Shown here one piece after another: positions 1-8,690 of a stretch of DNA of 64,000 nt (position 1 is the first letter of the stretch; every line of letters starts with the position of its first letter). Location of the stretch: assembly GCF_018881755.1 (NCBI RefSeq), contig NZ_JACVPS010000007.1, positions 1-64,000 of the forward strand, given 5' to 3'. The translations under genes were made by a program, and so were the position numbers. Below the pieces are notes generated by a model. It did not search any database and had not been told where the DNA came from. It saw only the letters and a program-made list of their open reading frames with translations. The DNA is from Polynucleobacter finlandensis (GTDB lineage Bacteria > Pseudomonadota > Gammaproteobacteria > Burkholderiales > Burkholderiaceae).

Positions 1-53
1 ATTTGGTAACAAGGCAATACACCACGTTACCGTTAAATTGTGTGGGGTTTTAA

Positions 54-1100
54 ATGAAAATAAAGAAAATTGTAGTTGCCATGGCGCTCGTATTGCCAGC
101 AGCAGGTGCAATGGCATGCGCTAGTTGTGGCTGTAGCCTAAACACTGATATTGGTACTCAAGGCATGGGTATGACCGAAGGCTGGACGCTTGATGTTCGC
201 TACGATACGCTCAACCAAAATAAATTGCGCTATGGCACGAAGAGTATTTCTCAATCTCAGGCAGCCAACACACCAAATCCAAAGACGGGGCAAAACGCAG
301 AGGTAGAGGGGTATACCCAAAACAATTATTTAACAGCTTCATTAGATTACAACGATGGTGAGAGCTGGGGTGTAACTGGAGTATTGCCATACATCATGCG
401 TAACCACAGTACGTTTGGTGTCTATGATGGAAGTGGGGATCTTCCACCAGCCCCTGGTGAAGGAGCATATAGCTCTAAAACCGCCGGCATTGGAGATATG
501 AAAATCATTGGCCGTTATTTTGGCTTTGCGGAGCAAAAGGATTGGGGATTCCAGTTTGGCGTGAAGTTGCCAACCGGCAGCAGAAATCAAACCGGCACAT
601 TAGCCGTTGGAGGCCCAGTTGCGGTAGACCCTGGTCTTCAGGCTGGTACTGGCTCCACCGATTTAATTGCAGGTATATACAAATTTGGCTTTATCAATGA
701 CTTAGAAAATTGGGGCTACTTTGCACAGGCGCAATATCAAGCTGCTGTAATGGTCCAGTCAATTCCTGGATCTTTGGTTGGCGTGAATGACAACCCAGGC
801 GGAACATACAGACCTGGAAATGCAGCTAATGTGAATGTGGGTGTGAACTACCAAGGCTTTGAGAAGTGGGTGCCAACCCTGCAGCTGAATGTTTTGAATA
901 AAACTGCTGATAGTGGAACGGCTGCAGATACTTGGGCAACCGGTGGCACCTTGGCTTATCTCACTCCTGGCGTACTGTATCGCTTGACCGAAAAAACCCA
1001 AGTGTATGCAAACGTCCAGTTACCTGTTTATCAGAACGTCAACGGTATTCAGTTGACCCCGTCTTATATTGCATCTATGGGGGTGAGAGTCTTTTTCTGA
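54..1100 (+). CDS. putative outer-membrane beta-barrel protein with Cys-rich mature N-terminus
   Basis: A 348-residue protein with an N-terminal signal peptide (about residues 1-20, hydrophobic core ending in AMA). The predicted mature chain would begin with the cysteine cluster CASCGC (residues 22-27). The rest is rich in alternating aromatic/polar stretches and Gly/Asn loops and ends in VRVFF; a terminal Phe is the usual mark of a BAM-inserted barrel. The -3 residue of the candidate lipobox is Ala rather than Leu/Val/Ile, so a lipoprotein is unlikely. It abuts the convergent TlpA gene and lies close to a copper chaperone gene, which suggests a link with metal or thiol chemistry at the envelope; this is inference. 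No specific family is recognised with certainty. The ATG follows a GGGG purine run. Confidence 0.7.
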   Translation: MKIKKIVVAMALVLPAAGAMACASCGCSLNTDIGTQGMGMTEGWTLDVRYDTLNQNKLRYGTKSISQSQAANTPNPKTGQNAEVEGYTQNNYLTASLDYNDGESWGVTGVLPYIMRNHSTFGVYDGSGDLPPAPGEGAYSSKTAGIGDMKIIGRYFGFAEQKDWGFQFGVKLPTGSRNQTGTLAVGGPVAVDPGLQAGTGSTDLIAGIYKFGFINDLENWGYFAQAQYQAAVMVQSIPGSLVGVNDNPGGTYRPGNAANVNVGVNYQGFEKWVPTLQLNVLNKTADSGTAADTWATGGTLAYLTPGVLYRLTEKTQVYANVQLPVYQNVNGIQLTPSYIASMGVRVFF

Positions 1101-1604
1101 TTAATGGCCTGATAAAAGCGGGGTGACAATTTCTTCAAGAAGTTTGGTGTCGACTGTTGGATCTCCAGTGAGCCCATTTTTTCTGAGGATACCCTGCTTA
1201 TCAATAATGAATGTACTTGGTATGCGCCAGATTCTGCCGTAGCCTGAGTAGTTGATTTGTTTTTTATCTGCAGACAGAAAGGAATAGTTTTGCATGATCT
1301 TTTGGGCTTGTTCAATGTCTGATGGTTTATCCATCGTGATAGCGAGCACCTCAAAACCCTTACTTTTATTTTTCTTGAGATAGGCTTCGATGATAGGCAT
1401 TTCTTCTCTGCAGGGTTCGCACCAACTGGCCCAAAAGTTGACTAAAACAACTTTACCCTTATGGGCCTGAAGGGAGAATGGCTTGCCATCTAAAAGAGTT
1501 CCCTCTATATTGGGTGCAACTTGCCCAAGCTCAATAGCAGCAAATACTGCATTGCACATGCAGGCTGTCAGCAAGGCAAAAAGTAGGGCGCGGTATCGAT
1601 GCAT
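1101..1604 (-). CDS. TlpA/ResA-like periplasmic thioredoxin
   Basis: A 167-residue protein with a signal peptide (about 1-22) and a thioredoxin fold carrying the redox motif WASWCEPC (Cys62, Cys65). The sequence GKVVLVNFWASWC and the downstream cis-Pro region around IPSTFIID are typical of the TlpA/AhpC-TSA group. Such proteins are periplasmic thiol reductants, often serving cytochrome c maturation or copper-site (cytochrome oxidase CuA) assembly. Its neighbour on the other strand is a PCuAC copper chaperone, and TlpA and PCuAC are known to cooperate in copper delivery, so a CuA-assembly role is plausible. Its stop codon directly abuts the stop of the barrel gene. No clear Shine-Dalgarno sequence is visible, so the start is chosen for the intact signal peptide. 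Confidence 0.85.
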   Translation of the reverse strand: MHRYRALLFALLTACMCNAVFAAIELGQVAPNIEGTLLDGKPFSLQAHKGKVVLVNFWASWCEPCREEMPIIEAYLKKNKSKGFEVLAITMDKPSDIEQAQKIMQNYSFLSADKKQINYSGYGRIWRIPSTFIIDKQGILRKNGLTGDPTVDTKLLEEIVTPLLSGH

Positions 1605-1646
1605 TGCGATCAGTATTTCATGAAAATCAATTTACAGGAGAAGGTA

Positions 1647-2132
1647 ATGATAAATAGTAATAAAGCGAAGAGTAGAAAAGTATTAGCATTCGGTATATTG
1701 ACCGCGGTCTTTGCATTGAGCACTGCTGTTTACGCCCAGACAGCTAAAGTCGGGAGTTTGCAGATTGACAATGCCTATACCCGTGCTACTGCTCCTGGCC
1801 AGCAAGTGGCCGGTGGTTTTATGAAGATTGAGAACAAAGGCGCTGCCGATCAGTTGATTTCAGCAAGCTCTCCTGCTGCTGGTGAAGTGCAACTTCATGA
1901 AATGGCCATGGAAGGCAATGTTATGAAAATGCGTCAACTGAAAGATATTCCTGTGCCTGCTGGCGGCGCTGTTGAATTAAAACCGGGCGGATTACATTTG
2001 ATGTTTATGAACATCAAGACTCCTTTGGCTGCTGGTGAAACCGTTCCAGTAAAGTTAAAGTTTGCCAAGGCTGGTGAAGTTGAAGTGAAATTTCCAGTCA
2101 ATGCTATGGGTGCTGGAGCGATGAAACACTAG
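1647..2132 (+). CDS. PCuAC family copper chaperone (DUF461)
   Basis: A 161-residue periplasmic protein. After a signal peptide ending near VYAQ comes a cupredoxin-like PCuAC domain with DNAYTRATAPGQQ, the ligand stretch LHEMAMEG with downstream Met residues, and GGLHLMFM. These supply the His/Met set that binds Cu(I) in the family. PCuAC proteins hand copper to cytochrome c oxidase or to Sco-type proteins. The reading frame is open further upstream (from 1599), but the ATG at 1647 is preferred because AGGAG lies 5-9 bases before it and the signal peptide then begins correctly. It is divergent from the TlpA gene, with which it probably forms a functional pair. A strong terminator follows. Confidence 0.88.
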   Translation: MINSNKAKSRKVLAFGILTAVFALSTAVYAQTAKVGSLQIDNAYTRATAPGQQVAGGFMKIENKGAADQLISASSPAAGEVQLHEMAMEGNVMKMRQLKDIPVPAGGAVELKPGGLHLMFMNIKTPLAAGETVPVKLKFAKAGEVEVKFPVNAMGAGAMKH

Positions 2133-2153
2133 ACGCTCTTTAATATTTGGCAT

Positions 2154-2188
2154 TAAAAAAGCCCCTAGAGTTTTCTAGGGGCTTTTTG
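2154..2188. terminator. bidirectional rho-independent terminator
   Basis: Stem AAAAAGCCCCTAGA, loop GTTT, stem TCTAGGGGCTTTTT. The A-run on one side and T-run on the other make it work in both directions, serving the copper chaperone gene on the plus strand and ilvD on the minus strand. Confidence 0.9.
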
Positions 2189-2217
2189 TTTTCTGCTTTT
2201 GATTTTAGTTTGGATGT

Positions 2218-3906
2218 TTAGTCTAAATTCAAATCCGTTACCGCACCTTTGCTGGCTGTACTAGCCAGACGCGCGTACTTGGCAAGCAAGCCACGGGTGT
2301 AGCGTGGCTTTGGTTGCACCCAGGTTGAACGACGCTTAGCAATTTCTTCATCACTTACATTGAGCTGGATGAGCAGTTTGTGGGCATCAATCGTCACTGA
2401 GTCACCTTCATGAATCAGGGCAATTACGCCGCCAACATAGGCTTCTGGAGCGACGTGACCAACTACCATGCCCCAAGTACCACCAGAGAAACGGCCATCG
2501 GTAATGAGGCCTACAGACTCTCCTAGGCCTTGTCCTACTAGGGCGGAGGTAGGGGCCAGCATCTCGCGCATTCCAGGTCCACCTTTGGGTCCTTCGTAGC
2601 GAATGATGACCACGTCACCGTCTTTAATTTTCTGCTCCATGATGGCTTGCATTGCATCATCTTCAGAATCAAACACACGGGCTGGGCCGGTAATAGATGG
2701 ATTCTTGAGACCGGTAATTTTGGCCACACAGCCTTCTGGTGAGATATTGCCTTTCAGAATAGCCAAGTGACCCTGTTTGTACATTGGGTTATCCATAGTG
2801 CGAATGACCTTTTGATCTGCACGTGGCACTGATGGGACATCTTTTAATACTTCTGCAATTGTCTGTCCAGTAATAGTGATGCAATCACCATGCAAGAGGC
2901 CGGCATCTAATAAAATCTTCATGACTTGTGGAATGCCGCCAGCTTGATGTAAGTCAGTTGCTAAGTAGGTGCCAGAGGGTTTCATATCAACAAGGACGGG
3001 AACTTGTTTGCGAATGCGCTCAAAGTCATCAATCGTCCAATCAATCTCAGCAGCGCTAGTAATAGCGAGGTAATGCAAGACAGCGTTAGTAGAGCCACCA
3101 ACGGCCATGATGACGCTGACAGCATTCTCAATGGATTTCTTGGTAATGATGTCGCGTGGGCGTAAGTTATTTTTAATGGCTTCCACTAAGACGCGTGCTG
3201 ATTCTGCAGCGCTAGCGACTTTTTCTGCATCTTCGTTAGCCATCGTTGAAGAGTAGGGCAGGCTCATGCCTAAAGCTTCGAAAGACGAACTCATCGTATT
3301 GGCTGTATACATTCCGCCGCAAGAGCCACTACCAGGACAGGCGTGCTGTTCAACACCCTTCAGATCTTCTTCATTCATTCTGCCGGAAGTAAATTCTCCA
3401 ACAGCTTCAAAAGCGGAAACGATATTGAGTTCTTTCCCTTTAAAGTGGCCTGGTTTGATCGTGCCACCATAAACATAGATTGCTGGAACGTTAGTGCGCG
3501 CAATCGCCATCATGCCGCCTGGCATATTTTTATCGCAACCACCGATCACGACAACACCATCTTGCCAAAGACCGTTCACGCAAGTCTCAATACTGTCGGC
3601 GATCACTTCACGAGAAACTAAGGAGTACTTCATGCCTTCGGTTCCCATGCCAATACCATCAGAGACGGTAGGCGTGCCAAACATTTGCGCTTTAGCGCCA
3701 GCTTCTTCTAGCGCCGCAACTGCAGCGTCTGTTAATTTTTGTAAGCCACTGTTGCAGGGCGTAATCGTTGAGTGACCGTTGGCAACACCAACCATGGGCT
3801 TGGTGAAATCCTTTTCTTGGTAACCCATCGCGTAATACATTGACCGGTTGGGTGCGCGAGCAACTCCTTCGGTGACATTGCGCGAGCGTTCATTGAGGCG
3901 TTTCAT
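2218..3906 (-). CDS. ilvD: dihydroxy-acid dehydratase
   Basis: Dehydrates 2,3-dihydroxy-isovalerate and 2,3-dihydroxy-3-methylvalerate in valine, isoleucine and pantothenate synthesis. The 562 residues cover the whole IlvD/Edd family. Iron-sulfur ligands are visible as Cys51 (TPCNSGLQ), Cys124 ([10 protein letters not shown]) and Cys196 ([13 protein letters not shown]), the spacing of the [2Fe-2S] type enzymes. The C-terminal region has [19 protein letters not shown]. The frame is open up to a GTG at 4014, but that extension has no ribosome site and is foreign to the family. The ATG at 3906 is preceded by GGAG and gives the standard N-terminus [20 protein letters not shown]. It stands alone, divergent from a response regulator. 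Confidence 0.96.
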   Translation of the reverse strand: MKRLNERSRNVTEGVARAPNRSMYYAMGYQEKDFTKPMVGVANGHSTITPCNSGLQKLTDAAVAALEEAGAKAQMFGTPTVSDGIGMGTEGMKYSLVSREVIADSIETCVNGLWQDGVVVIGGCDKNMPGGMMAIARTNVPAIYVYGGTIKPGHFKGKELNIVSAFEAVGEFTSGRMNEEDLKGVEQHACPGSGSCGGMYTANTMSSSFEALGMSLPYSSTMANEDAEKVASAAESARVLVEAIKNNLRPRDIITKKSIENAVSVIMAVGGSTNAVLHYLAITSAAEIDWTIDDFERIRKQVPVLVDMKPSGTYLATDLHQAGGIPQVMKILLDAGLLHGDCITITGQTIAEVLKDVPSVPRADQKVIRTMDNPMYKQGHLAILKGNISPEGCVAKITGLKNPSITGPARVFDSEDDAMQAIMEQKIKDGDVVIIRYEGPKGGPGMREMLAPTSALVGQGLGESVGLITDGRFSGGTWGMVVGHVAPEAYVGGVIALIHEGDSVTIDAHKLLIQLNVSDEEIAKRRSTWVQPKPRYTRGLLAKYARLASTASKGAVTDLNLD

Positions 3907-4066
3907 GCGGTAATTACTCCAGAAAAGGGATTTGTCGAAAGGCTCTATTGTGCCGTGAGAAAGGGCTTGCTGTACCCCACGTAGATCAAGATGCTTCTCG
4001 TTTAAATATTGCACTGCAATATTTAATGACTTAAAAAGTACCTATTTCTTTGATATTGTTGAGTAA

Positions 4067-4088
4067 ATATTAGCTATAAGGCTAATAT
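4067..4088. repeat. perfect palindrome between ilvD and the response regulator gene
   Basis: ATATTAGC, six-base spacer TATAAG, GCTAATAT: an exact 8-bp inverted repeat in the roughly 240-bp divergent intergenic region. It has no T-run, so it looks more like a regulator binding site than a terminator. A related inverted repeat sits downstream of the regulator gene at 4822-4837. Confidence 0.55.
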
Positions 4089-4146
4089 CCTTCAAAAAAC
4101 AACTGCAGTACATTGGCACATCTATTAATTTTTTTCTTTGAATTCA

Positions 4147-4776
4147 ATGACCAAATCTGCCGGCCATATCTATTTAATTGATGATGACGAATCTATGCGG
4201 ACCTCATTGACCAGAATGTTGCGTGAAGTTGGTTATATGGTTGAAGACCACTCGTCTGCACTGACATTTTTAGAAAAGTCTATTCCGGTTTCACCTGCTG
4301 TGATCTTGCTCGATATGCAGATGCCAGACATGACTGGGCTCGATCTTCAGGAGAAATTGCTGCAATTAGGGCGTAAAACGCCGATTGTGTTTGTTAGCGG
4401 CCAGAGCCACCCCCATCAGATTGTTAAAGGCCTGAAGAAGGGCGCATTGGATTTTCTCTTCAAACCCTTTAACTTGGAAGACTTGCTCAAAGCAGTTGCA
4501 GAGGCAATAGATTTTGATCGACGTCAACTCAAGCGCGTTTCCCAGGATGTGGAAACTAAGAAGGACTACGCAAACCTCACTCCACGTGAGAAGGAGGTTT
4601 GCTCATGGCTGGTCCAAGGCCTTCTCAATAAGGATATCGCCGTAAAACTGGGTACTACCGATGCGACGATCAAGGTTCATAAAGCAAGGGTAATGGACAA
4701 AATGCACGTTGATTCGGTGCAAACATTGGTTAAGAAGTTCCTTGAATCTGATTTGGGTGACCTAGAGCTGGACTAA
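4147..4776 (+). CDS. FixJ/NarL-type two-component response regulator
   Basis: A 209-residue protein with an N-terminal receiver domain (about 8-125) and a C-terminal LuxR-type helix-turn-helix (about 148-205). The receiver shows the acidic pocket in LIDDDESMRTSL, the phosphoacceptor Asp in ILLDMQMPDMTGLDL, the switch Ser in FVSGQ and the conserved Lys in FKPF. The output domain has LTPREKEVCSWLVQGLLNKD and ATIKVHKARVMDK. The layout matches FixJ/TodT regulators. No sensor kinase is encoded nearby, so it is an orphan regulator here. A TTG at 4138 in the same frame is an alternative start; neither has a good ribosome site. Related palindromes lie on both sides of the gene and are candidate autoregulatory sites. 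Confidence 0.9.
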   Translation: MTKSAGHIYLIDDDESMRTSLTRMLREVGYMVEDHSSALTFLEKSIPVSPAVILLDMQMPDMTGLDLQEKLLQLGRKTPIVFVSGQSHPHQIVKGLKKGALDFLFKPFNLEDLLKAVAEAIDFDRRQLKRVSQDVETKKDYANLTPREKEVCSWLVQGLLNKDIAVKLGTTDATIKVHKARVMDKMHVDSVQTLVKKFLESDLGDLELD

Positions 4777-4821
4777 TCAGAAGTTAGCTCTTAGGTGAAT
4801 TGGTGTAATGGTAGATAAGTA

Positions 4822-4837
4822 CTAATATCCGTATTAG
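4822..4837. repeat. inverted repeat upstream of the RodZ-like gene
   Basis: CTAATA, spacer TCCG, TATTAG: a perfect 6-bp inverted repeat in the 129-bp gap between the response regulator and the RodZ-like gene. It shares the half-site CTAATA/TATTAG, and the string CTAATATCC, with the palindrome at 4067-4088. Confidence 0.45.
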
Positions 4838-4905
4838 CATTAATATTTCAAGCTAGAACAATGGCTTGCACATTAAGCTGGCAATATATTTTTGAGACTG
4901 AGTAA

Positions 4906-5895
4906 GTGAATCCAAAATCTAAGCTGCCCGAGATTCGAAATGGGGCCTTTACTAAGGCCCGGGAAAAGCTTGGTTTAAGTATTAAAGATTTGGCAGGTCA
5001 AGCATGTCTTTCTAAGCACCAAATAGAGCAAATTGAAAATGGTGAAATGGGTTCCTTCTATGGCGCTCAGATTAAAGTGACTGCCGCTAAAAAAGTAGCA
5101 AAGCTTTTAGGGCTCAGTGAAGAAGATGCATTCAATCACGGCGAAGTTGTCGAACTCAAAAAAGAAATCGCTGCGATACCAGAAGAGCCTAAAAAATTAG
5201 TGGTGGCGGAGACAAAACAAAACCAAGAGCCAGAGCAAAAACAAAACATCAAAGTAACTCCAGTAAAGGCGGCCTTTACTTTTTCTGCTCTTGGGGCATC
5301 GAACCTAAAACAGCCTCCAAAGAAGCGCCTCTTTATTTGGCTCAGTTTGATTGCGGTAGTAGTGTTTTCTGTTGTGAACTTGCGCCCACTTTTTTTCCCC
5401 GAAAAGCCAGAAGAAATCATTGTTGTTAAAGAGGAAATTGTTGAGCAACCTATTGTCGATGCAAAAGTTTCTGAGACCGTTCCCGCCCCTACCTCAGCGC
5501 CTGTCATAGCCGCTGCCCCTGTGCCAGCCCAGGTTGCCAATGATGTTCCTGCAAATGCAGAGGCTTGCCCCGTAGCAGATGCAATAGTGCCAAGTTACAA
5601 ACCTTTGTCACCTAGAAAGCCAGCTGATCTGGTCTATGTGCAGGCCAAAACAAAGCAGGTCGTTTGCGTAGTGGATGCTTCAGGTAAGACTCAAAATAAA
5701 ACAATCGATCCCAATTTGGGGGCATCTTTTTATGGAACTCCACCCTTTAAGGTTTTGAGCTCAGGGCTCACCCAGGTGGATGTCTATTTTCAGGGAGCTA
5801 AAGTGCGCCCTGCAAACTTAGATGGTAAAACCATTTTGTTGGAGGCGGGTGACATCAGTCAGCCCGCGGCCCCTACGGATTCTGGGTTCCGCTAA
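4906..5895 (+). CDS. RodZ-like helix-turn-helix membrane protein
   Basis: A 329-residue protein with the RodZ layout. It has an N-terminal cytoplasmic Cro/C1-type helix-turn-helix (about 10-75, containing LGLSIKDLAGQACLSKHQIE), a charged linker, one membrane segment (about 141-160, LFIWLSLIAVVVFSVV), a Pro/Ala/Val-rich periplasmic linker, and a C-terminal beta domain (about 243-315) resembling DUF4115. RodZ links MreB to the wall elongation machinery. The usual betaproteobacterial rodZ neighbours (pilF, ispG, hisS) are absent, so this may be a paralogue with another role. It starts at GTG, with only a weak GAGT ribosome site. The gene converges on glnB, with 4 bases between their stops. Confidence 0.75.
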   Translation: MNPKSKLPEIRNGAFTKAREKLGLSIKDLAGQACLSKHQIEQIENGEMGSFYGAQIKVTAAKKVAKLLGLSEEDAFNHGEVVELKKEIAAIPEEPKKLVVAETKQNQEPEQKQNIKVTPVKAAFTFSALGASNLKQPPKKRLFIWLSLIAVVVFSVVNLRPLFFPEKPEEIIVVKEEIVEQPIVDAKVSETVPAPTSAPVIAAAPVPAQVANDVPANAEACPVADAIVPSYKPLSPRKPADLVYVQAKTKQVVCVVDASGKTQNKTIDPNLGASFYGTPPFKVLSSGLTQVDVYFQGAKVRPANLDGKTILLEAGDISQPAAPTDSGFR

Positions 5896-5899
5896 CTTC

Positions 5900-6307
<408 letters not shown>

Positions 6308-6321
6308 CTATTTAGCTATAT

Positions 6322-7941
6322 TTAGGCTCTAAAGCGAGATGTAATAGGGTAGCGCCAATCGCGGCCAAAGGCACGCGTAGTGACCCTCACGCCAGGCGGC
6401 GCTTGGCGACGCTTGTATTCATTGAGTTTAATGAGGCGAGTGACCTTTTCAACACTTTCAGGATCAAAGCCGGCGGCAATGATTTGCTCGATGGATTGAT
6501 TCTGTTCCATATAGCGCTCAACGATCCCATCGAGCACTTCATAAGAGGGAAGACTATCCTGGTCTTTTTGGTCAGGGCGTAATTCAGCCGAAGGGGCACG
6601 CGTCAGAATGCGCTCCGGAATGATTGGAGCAATGCTATTGCGATAGGCGCACAAGCGATAGACCAGCGTTTTGGCAATATCTTTGATCACCGCAAAGCCA
6701 CCGGCCATATCGCCGTAAAGAGTGCAGTAACCAACGGCCATTTCACTCTTGTTGCCAGTAGTTAAGACCAGGCGACCTGTTTTATTAGAGAGTGCCATCA
6801 GTAGGGTGCCACGCACACGCGCCTGAATATTTTCTTCAGTGGCATCGATCTTTAAGCCTTTAAATTGCTCGGCCAGGGCTTTCTCAAAGGCATCTACAGG
6901 CTCGCTAATCGGAATTTCGTCATATTGAACATTCAAGTTCTTAGCCATCTCGCGTGCATCAATCCAAGAGATATCAGCGGTGTAACGGGAGGCCATCATG
7001 ACAGTGCGTACCTTGTCTGCACCTAAGGCATCGACTGCAATCGCTAATACCAAAGCGGAGTCAACGCCACCAGATAAACCAATGATGACGCCAGAAAAAC
7101 CATTTTTTTGAATATAGTCACGCACGCCCAACACAAGCGCTTGATAGGCTTGAGCTTCAACGCTCAGTAGTGAAGTGATCAATCCTTTTTCTAACTCACC
7201 TTGGCTGTCAAGATTGACAAAGCCAAGTGCACTTTCAAATTGCGGCATAGCCATTGCTAGCTCGCCTTTGGAATCGAGTGCGAATGAACCACCATCAAAG
7301 ACCAACTCATCTTGACCGCCAACTGCATTCACATAGACGAGTGGCATTTTGGTCAGAGCAATATGCTGACGCAACACTTCAATGCGTAAAGCTTCCTTTT
7401 GCAAATGGTAAGGAGAGGCATTGGGTACGAGTAGCACTTGAGCGCCTGCGCTATGGGCCTGTTTTGCAGGACCTGCGTGCCACGCATCTTCACATAGAAT
7501 CAGCCCATATTGAATGCCATCGCATTCGAAGACACAAGCTTGATTGCCGGGAACGAAGTAGCGGACTTCATCAAACACTTCGTGATTAGGCAACTCTTGT
7601 TTTGCGTAGCCCGCAATCACTTTGCCATCACGCAGGACGGAGGCGAAGTTTTGTAAACCAGCGGATGTTTTTTGAGGGTGACCCACAATGACAGTAAGAC
7701 CCGGCAAGCTTGCAAGCTCCAACATCAATGTATTGAGTTGCTGCTGAGCCGCTTCAATAAATGCGGGGCGCAACAATAGATCTTCTGGGGGGTAGCCAGT
7801 GAGCGAGAGTTCAGGCGTTAATACGAGTTTAGCGCCTTGCGCATAAGCATCTAAGGCAGCCTTGTGAATGAGCTGCGCATTGCCAGCCAAGTCCCCCAGT
7901 AACGGGTTCATTTGGACTAGGGCAATTTTCTGCGAGCTCAC
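6322..7941 (-). CDS. nadE: glutamine-dependent NAD+ synthetase
   Basis: A 539-residue two-domain enzyme that makes NAD+ from deamido-NAD+ with ATP, using ammonia released from glutamine. The N-terminal nitrilase-type amidase domain (about 4-260) shows Glu in LTPELSLTGYPPEDLL, Lys near GYAKQELPNHEVFDE and the nucleophile Cys in GLILCEDAWH. The C-terminal synthetase domain (about 275-539) has the PP-loop SGGVDSALVLAI and the LTTGNKSEMAVGY stretch. It starts at GTG with MSSQKIALVQMNPLLGD. The linkage nadE-glnB is notable because PII is known to control glutamine-dependent NadE in at least one proteobacterium (Azospirillum). A short hairpin lies at its stop codon. Confidence 0.96.
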   Translation of the reverse strand: MSSQKIALVQMNPLLGDLAGNAQLIHKAALDAYAQGAKLVLTPELSLTGYPPEDLLLRPAFIEAAQQQLNTLMLELASLPGLTVIVGHPQKTSAGLQNFASVLRDGKVIAGYAKQELPNHEVFDEVRYFVPGNQACVFECDGIQYGLILCEDAWHAGPAKQAHSAGAQVLLVPNASPYHLQKEALRIEVLRQHIALTKMPLVYVNAVGGQDELVFDGGSFALDSKGELAMAMPQFESALGFVNLDSQGELEKGLITSLLSVEAQAYQALVLGVRDYIQKNGFSGVIIGLSGGVDSALVLAIAVDALGADKVRTVMMASRYTADISWIDAREMAKNLNVQYDEIPISEPVDAFEKALAEQFKGLKIDATEENIQARVRGTLLMALSNKTGRLVLTTGNKSEMAVGYCTLYGDMAGGFAVIKDIAKTLVYRLCAYRNSIAPIIPERILTRAPSAELRPDQKDQDSLPSYEVLDGIVERYMEQNQSIEQIIAAGFDPESVEKVTRLIKLNEYKRRQAPPGVRVTTRAFGRDWRYPITSRFRA

Positions 7942-7981
7942 TTCGAATTACAAAGCCTTTGATAATAAATACAGGTACGAA

Positions 7982-8518
7982 TTACTGATGTGCTTTGTTG
8001 TAACGTTCGATGCCTTCCAGAATTTCTGTATGGGCATCAGCAACACCAAACCAACCATTTATTTTTACCCACTTACCTGGCTCAAGATCTTTGTAGTGCT
8101 CAAAGAAATGTTGGATTTGGTTTAAACGTAATGGGTTGATATCTTCTGGTTTTTGCCAATGTGTGTAGATTGGCAAAATTTTATCTTCTGGAACGGCCAA
8201 CAATTTTGCATCTTGACCGGCTTCATCTTCCATCTTCAGTAGGCCAATTGCACGGCAACTGACTACAACACCTGGAATAAGTGGGAATGGGGTGATCACG
8301 AGAACGTCAACCGGATCTCCATCGCCAGCAATCGTCTTATTGATGTAGCCATAGTTGCAGGGATAGTGCATTGCAGTACCCATGAATCGGTCAACGAAAA
8401 TAGCGCCACTTTCTTTATCCACCTCATACTTGATTGGATCCGCATTCATTGGGATTTCAATGATGACGTTGAAGCTTTCAGGGATCTTTTTACCTGGTTT
8501 GACGTTGTCAAGACTCAT
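7982..8518 (-). CDS. ppa: soluble inorganic pyrophosphatase
   Basis: A 178-residue family I enzyme hydrolysing PPi to phosphate in the cytoplasm, pulling biosynthetic reactions forward. Active-site stretches include [22 protein letters not shown], and the metal-binding signature [10 protein letters not shown], followed by [10 protein letters not shown]-like [15 protein letters not shown]. Length matches the bacterial family. The ATG has GGAG five bases upstream. It is divergent from the membrane pyrophosphatase gene hppA across 172 bases, so the two alternative PPi-consuming enzymes sit side by side. Confidence 0.96.
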   Translation of the reverse strand: MSLDNVKPGKKIPESFNVIIEIPMNADPIKYEVDKESGAIFVDRFMGTAMHYPCNYGYINKTIAGDGDPVDVLVITPFPLIPGVVVSCRAIGLLKMEDEAGQDAKLLAVPEDKILPIYTHWQKPEDINPLRLNQIQHFFEHYKDLEPGKWVKINGWFGVADAHTEILEGIERYNKAHQ

Positions 8519-8690
8519 ACATACTCCGAATAGTGATTGGTAAATACCCTGATCCTAGTAAGGGCCCAGAGTAGCGATTCTGCTACATACTTATAAAGCT
8601 TATTGACTCTAGTTTAAAGCTTTCAGAAACCAGATCTGCATAGGCGCTAGAAACAAAACATTAAAAAATTAAATTTTAGGGAGTTCAAGC

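Noticed and set aside
5-31. GGTAAC-N15-GTTACC inverted repeat at the left window edge as an operator
   Set aside because: Only six-base arms, no conserved spacing and the upstream context is cut off, so it cannot be supported.
3907-4014. 36-residue N-terminal extension of IlvD from a GTG
   Set aside because: No ribosome site, not found in the family, while the internal ATG has GGAG and gives the standard N-terminus.
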